Origin: Plutella xylostella
Lineage: Eukaryota > Arthropoda > Insecta > Lepidoptera > Plutellidae
Direction of reading: 5' to 3'
Assembly: GCF_932276165.1 (NCBI RefSeq)
Contig: NC_064005.1
Coordinates: 5,208,001 to 5,272,000 of the forward strand
DNA: 64,000 nt
Below the pieces are notes generated by a model, which worked only from the letters and a program-made list of their open reading frames with translations, searched no databases and was not told the DNA's origin. This document shows, one piece after another, positions 42,001 to 51,000 of the stretch. The position numbers and the translations under genes are program-made. The stretch's first letter is position 1; every line of letters starts with the position of its first letter.

Positions 42001-45000
42001 AACGTAATATAAATCTTAATCTCAGCACATTAAAAATATAGGTTATAACTTACAGTTCAACCGGCGCTTCCTCTGGCGGCGGCAACAGAGTTCCACAACA
42101 CGTCAGCGCATTGATGATGTAGAAGCACCTCAATCTCCGCTTCCTGCACAGATCCCTCTCCCCATCCAACCACTGCCGCAGCCTCGTTAATTCCGGCTTC
42201 ATATACTTATCTAGAAGCTTCTGAGCACACGCCACCTCTTCCTCACTAGGGGTGTGCCACACAAACTTCGCCTCTTTCAAAGGACAACCCTTCCCCCACT
42301 CGCGAATAGGCAACCATTCCTTAGGCGCTTTAGAGAAGTCTTTACTTGTGCTCCTGAACTCCCGAAGCTCGACCACACTCATCGACGCCATTATGTGGCC
42401 TAGAATGTCGCATGCACGCATTATCGCGTCTTTGGCGTGTAGTTTTAACGCTCGGTCTAGGACTGTTGTTATTTGCGGGATGTATTTTATTAGGACTTTG
42501 CCGTCGCATTCAACTGCGTGAGAGAGTAAGAGAAGGCGATAGACGAGCTCGCAGGGAGGGTTCTCTTCTCTGAGAGCTTCGTCTGTACTCAGTAGTTCGT
42601 TTATCTCCTCGCACAGTTGAGGCACGAAGGCAGCTAGCGTCGCTTCCGAGTTGACACGGGCAAAGACACGAAGCAATACACCGACTATACTGCCAGCTAC
42701 ATTCGTCTCGAATGTACTGTCTGTGGCGAAATGCTTAAACTTCCTCAAAGCTTCGTCGAATATTCTCGGCGAACATTGCATCAACACTGACGTGGCAGCC
42801 GATGATAATGCCGTTTCAATCACCGACTCTGTCTTGCTCCTCAACGCGTCTGACTCTTTGGATTCTAAACGAACATTTTCCAATACACTCGACTCGACAA
42901 TCCCGAAGAGTCGCTCGAAAAAGAGTAGGACAAAGTCTTCGAATTGGGCGGTGGACTCACAAGTCAGGAGTTCTTCTTCTGTCAAGTCCGACCAGTGGTC
43001 CGCTGCGGAACTGCAGTCTATGTAGGGCACCATCCAACTGAATATCAGGATGAAATGTAGGGAGACTAGTGTCTTCTTGATATCGTTAGGGTCAAGGCCT
43101 GGTAATGCGCCCATGAGTAGCGGCACAACATGCGTGGGTCCTTCGGGGTAGTCAGCGGCAGGGCCTCTGAGCATCGGTCTAGCCACCGCTGCTACGGCTG
43201 ACATAGCCGCCGTCACCCTATGCGGTTCTGTTAGGGACTCAAGAGAGGTCCTCAATCGTTCTAGTAAGGGTGGTATGACAAGGGCGGGGCGTAAAGTGGC
43301 CATGTTTTGCAAGGCGGCAGACACATCGACGGAGCCGCTTCGGCTGTGCACGGCTAGCAGAGTGGGTTCGAGCACTATTTGGACGAACTCTGTGATGTCT
43401 TGGTCTCGCAGTTTGTATCCGTCGGGCGTCTCGTTCTCCCATGTGCGTCTGTATTTTGTGTCTCTTTCGCGCCGGACCCTGGGAAATAACAATAGTGTTA
43501 TAGAATGCAAGTAAATTAAAATGATTTATTTATTTAATACTTTATTGGACAAATATAACATTTAATTAATGATTACAAACGGGCGAATAAAATCTCGCTC
43601 GCACAAAGACATATCGGAACTCGATCGATCATAGGTGCGAGCGAGATGTCTGATAAGATGGTTAGCATGTTTGCAATGGCTTTAGTATAGATTATAAATG
43701 CTTTTCATCTTGTTGCTGTCCTATGGTACCCCAGTGGTACAGAGGGCCTTCACAAGCGTGCGCCACGCCGTTCTGTCCTCAGCAACCGCTCTGGCTTCCG
43801 TCCAGCTCAGGCCTTGCGCTCGCAGCTCGCCGTCCACTGTGCGCCGCCATGTGTGCACGGGGCGACCGCGTCTGCGGTGGCCGCCCGGCGGTTTCCATTC
43901 GAAGGCAATGCTCGCTTTGCTCTCGGCTCCTTTTCTGATTGTGTGGCCAATCCATCTCCATTTTCGCAATGCGATTTCTTGTTCGATGGAGGTCTGCTTA
44001 CACACGTTCCACAGGTCAACGTTCCGGATTGTGTTCGGCCAGAAGATGTGGAGGATCGACCTCAGGGATTTGTTGACGAACACTTGTAGTTTGTTCATCA
44101 ATCCCTTAGTCACTCTCCACGTTTCACAACCGAACAGCAGAACCGATTTGACGACGGAGTTGAAAAGGGAGATTTTCACGCGACGCTTGAGCACGTTGGA
44201 GTCCCACACCGGTCTTAGTTGTGCGAAGGCAGCTTTCGCCTTATTTATTCTGGCTGCGACGTCTTCGTCCGTCCCACCTTGGTTGGTGACTGTACTGCCG
44301 AGATACACAAAACGGGATACTGTCTGTAGGCTTTCATTTTCCAGAACAAGTGGGTCGGTGTCAGTCGACTTTACGCGCATGTCCACTGTTTTTCGACGGT
44401 TAATTCGCAGGCCCATCTGGTCAGCAGTGTCTCGCAGTTTCTCCAACTTTGCTTCCAGTTGGGCTAATGTTGGCGATATCAGTACAATGTCATCCGCGTA
44501 GTCGAGGTCCTCCAGAACACTTGTACCCCAACTGATGCCTTGGACATTTGTTGTCACCTCGCGCATGACGTCATCCAGCACAATAATAAATAGTAGCGGG
44601 GACAAGAGGCAACCCTGTTTTACACCGGCGGTGATATTTATTGGTAAGCCCAGCTCTTTTTCATGTATCACCCTACACGTGCTTCCCTCGTACAGGGACT
44701 GGACAATTCGCACTATGGCGCTCGGTATCCCTCTACGGTACAGGCTGGACCACAGCGCGCTCCACTTCACGGTGTCGAAGGCTTTCTCAAAATCTACGAA
44801 CGCGAGATATAGTTCGGATTGCCATTCGACACACTGTTCTATCAGGATGCGCAGGGTGTTGGTGTGGTCAGCGCAGGAGCGGCCGGGGCGGAATCCAGCT
44901 TGCTCTTCTCTGAGCGTGGGTGATACTTTGTCCAGTATGCGATTGAGCAATATTTTTGCTAACACTTTAGCGGCAGAAGGAAGCAGGGTGATGCCGCGCC

Positions 45001-48000
45001 AGTTGTCGCACTGGGATAAATCACCTTTCTTAGGGACTTTCACTAAAAGGCCTTGCTTCCATTCGGCAGGTACCACTCCAGTTTCCCAGATTCGGGTCAG
45101 AAGGGGGTAGAGTAGCGAAGCAGTTGTCGGGGCGTCAGCTTTCAGCATGTCCACATGGATATTGTCTATGCCTGGAGCTTTACCGCTCTTCAGCTGCTTA
45201 ACTGCTACGACTATTTCGGTAAAACTAGGCGGAGTCGTAGCAATATCCAGTAGTTTATCCCCTCCGCTGACGTCCCCTCCAGGTGATGGCTCTGTCTGGG
45301 TGCGGTCCAATACTGTTTTAAAGTGCTCTGTCCACCGGCTCAATTGCTCTCCAGAAGTGCACAGGAGTCTGCCATTTCGGTCCTTGAGCGGCTTTTTCGG
45401 TGTTCGGGAACCTTGGCCACTGATGCGTTTGGTGATTCCGTAGAGTTCACGCATGTCTTTCCGACTTGCAGCAGAGTTCGCTCGATCGGCCAGTTCATCG
45501 TAAGCTCTTCTGCGGTCTCGTCGTGCCAACTTTCGGATCGATGAGCGCAGTGATCGATACCGTTCCTGCAGCTCTGTAGGACATGCTCCAGGATGGGGCA
45601 GCATTTGGGCTTTGATGAGTGTTCTGGTGTTAATGGCTTGCCATAACTCTGCAGACATCCACTCCTCTCTCCTCCGGTTTGAGTAACCAAGCACTTCTTC
45701 GCCAGCTCTGGTGAACGCCGTGCGGATGCGGCTCCAGGACTCTTCCATCTGTTCGTCTTCGAGTTCCTCCAGTAATTCGAATTGGTTCCGAAGGGATAGA
45801 CGAAACTCCTCCCTGTATACCGGGTCTCTTAGTTTTTCCACTTCGAAACGTCTGGCGGTTTTTTCAGACTTTCGCGACGGGATAGCCAGTCTCAGGCGCA
45901 CCTCACCCAGAACAAGATGGTGGTCGCTGTCGATGTCAGCTCCTCGGCGGTTACGAACATCCAACAGAGATGATCTCCAGGTGCGGCTGATCGCAATATG
46001 ATCAATCTGATTGCGTGTTACACCGTCTGGAGATATCCAGGTGACTTTGTGACACTCCTTGTGTTGGAACAGCGTTCCGCCGATAACAAGCCCGTGGTTT
46101 GAACATAGCTCACCGAAGAGTTCTCCGTTCTCGTTTATTTCTCCGATGGCTCCAAAAGGACCCATGTAGTGTGTCCGATCGACACAGTTTGAGCCCATTT
46201 TCGCGTTCATATCACCCATGACAATATCAATTTCATCTTACAGATAAAAAAATCTTGTAAAGTTAATTGTCATTTTTCATTTACCCTGATAAGTGCCAAT
46301 TTCTCCATAGTCGGTTAGAGCATAAGCAGGTGTTAGTAATTGACTTTTGACACATCTGTCAAGAATTTAATATGGAGTTGACGTATAATAATTGATTAAC
46401 CAATGCCTGGTCGGTTAGATAACCGACTATGGAGATATTGGGGCTTAATATAATAATTTACCCAGATTACTAAGATTGCCCTGGTTTATGCTTACCTCAT
46501 AAGGAATTCCTTGGACAGCTTCCTCAGCAGATCCCGCAGTCTGAACGACCAGCGCCCTGAGTTGGCGCTGTGCAGGTAGCTCTCTATGCCAGTCAGGAAT
46601 ATACGCAGATGCTTCAACACCAGCCCGTCAGGCGCTATCGTCCACACGATCCACGAAGCTATGTATTTTGTATCTGAAAAGTTTTAAACCATTATATTCT
46701 CTGTTTCTAAATTCTGAAGCACAACGTCCACTGCCGGCTAAACTAAGTTAGCCTGTTTTTCATACATACTTAGTGCATAGTTTCCGGTGGATGCAAATGT
46801 ATGAAAAACTTGCGAACTAACTTAGTTTAACCGGCAGTGGACGTTAGGCTTTAAGGTTGCATTATCTATATTACTAGTCGTATGTGCAATGACTAAGCAT
46901 GTATGTAATGGCTATATATTACATACTTACCGCAGCACATATCATCCGTAAGGAAAGCTAGAATGAAACGGATTTTATGTGAAATTAGGAACGCCTAATT
47001 TCACATTAAGCACTAATGTTATACTACAAACTAAAGTGTATCTAATAATGTGAGTTTTGCAGTATGCTGATCGATCTAACAAAACTTTAATTAAGTTAAA
47101 TCTAAAAATAAAAGACAACTAAATTTTATGTATGGCAGGGCATATAATGATGCATTTATTCATTAGTTTATTAAGGGCCACATGCACAAACATATTAAAT
47201 GTAGATATAGTGTTAAATCTCGATTTAAACCACAAATTTATAAGGATTGACGTTTCTTAAATCGAGATTTGACACTAAATCTAGATTTTGTTTGTGCAAG
47301 TGGCCATAATTCGTAGTTTGGTACCTAAGACAAAATAATAGCAAAACTTTCTTACCAAGGCTATGGCTCCTAGTGTACTGCATGTCCTTATAGCTGACGG
47401 GCAGGTTGACGGCGTGCAAGAAGCGAGTGAACATCTTGGGCACGTGCGGCGTCCAGTCCACGGTACCCGGGTTCCGCTTGGCGAGTGACGAGAATAGCAT
47501 CATCACTTCCTGTAATGATGAGAGGGGTTATTGGTATGTGGTGTGTAGATACGGTAAATAAAGAAATGGTATGAAAATGGCGGCCGTTAAATAAGTGGTA
47601 GCGGGAAGGACTATTGACAGACCTATAAAAAATAGAGCGAGATGTCATGAGTGCATCCGCCATTTGGTTACTGTTTATGTGGGGCACTTATACATTATAT
47701 ATAAGAGATAGAAAGTTACGCTGCTGTAATGTAACTTCGCTCCTATTCCCGGATCTAATTCCAGCTTTATATATACCTCTACTCTATTCGAGCAGTAAAG
47801 ATAACTAACTCTAAGTTGTATACATCTGTAGTGTAACTTTTCATTACAGGCTATATGACTGGCATTCCTTACCGAGACCCCGCACTGGGAGTTATTACAC
47901 GTGTCCCACAGCTGCATCAACTCTTGCAGCCACAGATGGTGTCCGAGCGCGGCGCGGGCCGGCGGCAGCGACACGGGCAGCAGGACCGCCAGCTGGCTCA

Positions 48001-51000
48001 GCAAGTGGTTGTCCGAGGACCAGGGCGCCAGCTGCGGCCGGAACTCGGCCAGGATCTCGGCGGTGGCTGATAGCTCGAAGTAGCTGGAAGCGAGGTTAGG
48101 GATGAGTGGTTTTGTCGGGTAATTTTCGCTTTTGTTTTTTGAGTTGGTTTTATCTTTCAGCTGTCTAGTTAGATAGATAACGGTCTTATTGATTAAAGAC
48201 ATTTCTTTCAGACAACTTTTGGGTGCAAGGATAGGAAGAATTTAGTGTACTAAAGAAGAAGAGTATAATCGGCCTGTGTAGCCTTCTTGGACTACGAAAA
48301 GGCTCAGTCTAGATCTGGGCTGTGCTGGCATCCTTGCACAGATGCCAAATAGACTGGTGATACACCGAGATGCTGAAGTGCCTATAGGTACGCATCTCAT
48401 GTCGTCTCTTATAATTTACGATACATATATGATATTATGAAATTTACTTACGGCTTAGCGCACTTGACCATTGTCAAATATGACGACTCCAAAGACCTGC
48501 AAGATACATTTTAAATTAGTATTCTTTTATTCAAACCAAAGTACAAGTCATGCAATACCTGTCACCCGTATGGATGAGTAATGTTTTTGAATATTTAACA
48601 AGATGGAAGCGGAACCTTGTCAAAGATGAGAATTGATAAATTCATGATCACCACAACTGCCACCTTTGAAACCCAACTCTGTCATAAATTCGCTTCCCAT
48701 CATTTTCCTTTCCGTCAACTCTAACCAAAAATTACGCAAGAACCATTAAAATCCACCATGACTATAAAACAATTCTGTCAACAGAACTGTGCCACAGACA
48801 CCGAAGCGGAGCGGGTAGGTAATCTATATCTCTGTTTACGTGGGCAGTTCGGCCTCCGTCCCGGACATTCCCAACATGTCCATGGCCTCGTCCAGGCCTG
48901 TCCCGGACAGGAACTTGCGGATCATGTCCAGCACGCCCGGGCTCTGTCCACCGGCCGCGCGGCGCGGTCTGGACAAATGCAGCATATCAATTGGGACTCA
49001 TGTGATTGGGTGGTTCTACATATGTCATTCTCTTCTGTATTTTATTAGCTGTGGGGGTGATGATGCCTGCACCTGGCGGAGCGACGGCGGGGGGGCGCGA
49101 CGGCGATGTAATCTAATGCATTAACTAAGTTGTGTTGTCACAGAATAATAACTAGGTGTTGTGTACGAAACGAGTGCCGCACCGCCCCGGCCTGCCGTCC
49201 CTCCGCCCGTCGCAAGTTTCGTACCCGCAGACTTAGAACTTTTGTACATATCCCATTAAGGTCTAAACTACCTATCTAAGCTTGGGCCATTTCCCACCAC
49301 ACTGGTTCACAATTTAGTGCCACTCTTTAAATATAAAGAAATGTTTCCTTTGAGTAAAATTAGCTAACTTGAATATTTAAGACAGTTTCCACCAGGGTCT
49401 TCAACGCCATATAGTATTAAATACAGTGTCACTTACGTCAGGTAATGGTACATTCCAATATGGGTCCTGCTTTTGTCAAATATTTTCTTCCCCATGAGGT
49501 ATAGAGGGCGCCATGGTAGCGTCAGTTCATCTGGAGTTATCAAGTACCTCTTCCTGTAAGAAGTAAATAGGTGGAGTTACAGACAAGTATACATAATATT
49601 ATACTTGCACCAGTTAGTCTTGGTCTTTGCAATCATACCAACTTGCCCTGGGAATAACACCTATAGGAGAAAGGGTCTGTACATACAGACAAATTGTGAA
49701 CCTCTTACTTTTTTCGAAGTTGGTTAAAAAAATGCTAAAATTGTTACAATGAAATAGTTAGTCATTCATATTATTCAACTCGGTAAATACTTTACCAAGT
49801 ATATTGAATAGTATAATAAAGTGGAAACCATTATGTAAATTCTCCTTTACATATTCCTAATTTACTAATAAGGTAATAAGTACTACTGAACACAGTATAA
49901 TATACTACGTAATTGAATGTTACTTACTTTGTCAACATAATGAAGAGTGTGGCAAACTTGTGAATTTTGCTGGGTTCTAAATCAGGGATTAGCACCAGCT
50001 CATATACCAGCTTCACCAGCGCTATGTGGTCTTCCTTTGAAAATTTCAACCCATATATTCTGAGAAATCTGTAACAAATGAAAATATAATGTACTAAATG
50101 TCCCCGTGAGCTTTGCTTCGCCTTAAAAAGTTTTCCCGTGGGAATTCCGGGATAAAAAGTAGCCTATGTTCTTTCTCAGGGTCTAGACCATATGTGTACC
50201 AAATTTCATTCAAATCCGTTCAGTGGTTTTGGCGTGAAAGAGTAACAGACAGACAGAGAGACAGACAGACACAGTTACTTTTGCATTTATAATATCAGTT
50301 GGGATACACAAACAGAACATTATTGAAGCTGTGGATGATAGAAGGGATCTGTTAACCAGGACTTACAGTGGAACTAAAAACAGCAGGTTGGGTTTTGTAA
50401 TTAATATTATAGGAAAAACAAACAAATTTTTAAGAGACTCTTTATCTCAAGAAGGTGTGGAGCTACATTAAGTAAACTTTTTTTACATAATATTGTTTGT
50501 GTAGTGTTTGTTAAGTTACTTTAAGTTTCTGGCATTCAAATATATTGTAGCGAGCTCTAGCAGCATATTCAGGGCTCTTATTCAAGAGTGAGTTGTAGTG
50601 GGTCGCATCTAGGTTCTAGTTAATTACTGCTTTACCAAAACAACCAACTATAATTTATGGTATGTTATTTAAAGTACAGGATAAAAAAAAAAACTAAGAA
50701 CTTTGTGAATGCCAGTATCCTGAAATTTTCAGAAGTTCCTTAAGTCTGTATAGGGACAATCATGTTTAGCAATTTTCTATACAATATTACAAAGCATAGC
50801 ATTGGACCATGCCAATTAATGGGTTGGCATCATATCTTAAATTGGTTGGCATTGGGAATATAAGAATGTAATGGATGATTGAATTACACTTTCAGTTACA
50901 GTATCTTTAAATAGATTAGTGCATTCCCCTTTTTAGAAATAGCAATATGAGACTACAACTGTATTATACTCATGTAAAGGTGTAAACTGCTTTCCTAAGC

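Noticed and set aside
43698..45110. Plus-strand open frames over the RTE-like LINE
   Set aside because: Antisense shadows of the 832-codon minus-strand frame.
49155..49230. Another exon in the GC-rich block upstream of 49124
   Set aside because: Flanked by inverted GTACGAAAC / GTTTCGTAC words, more like a small repeat; no splice structure joins it to the coding-like segment.
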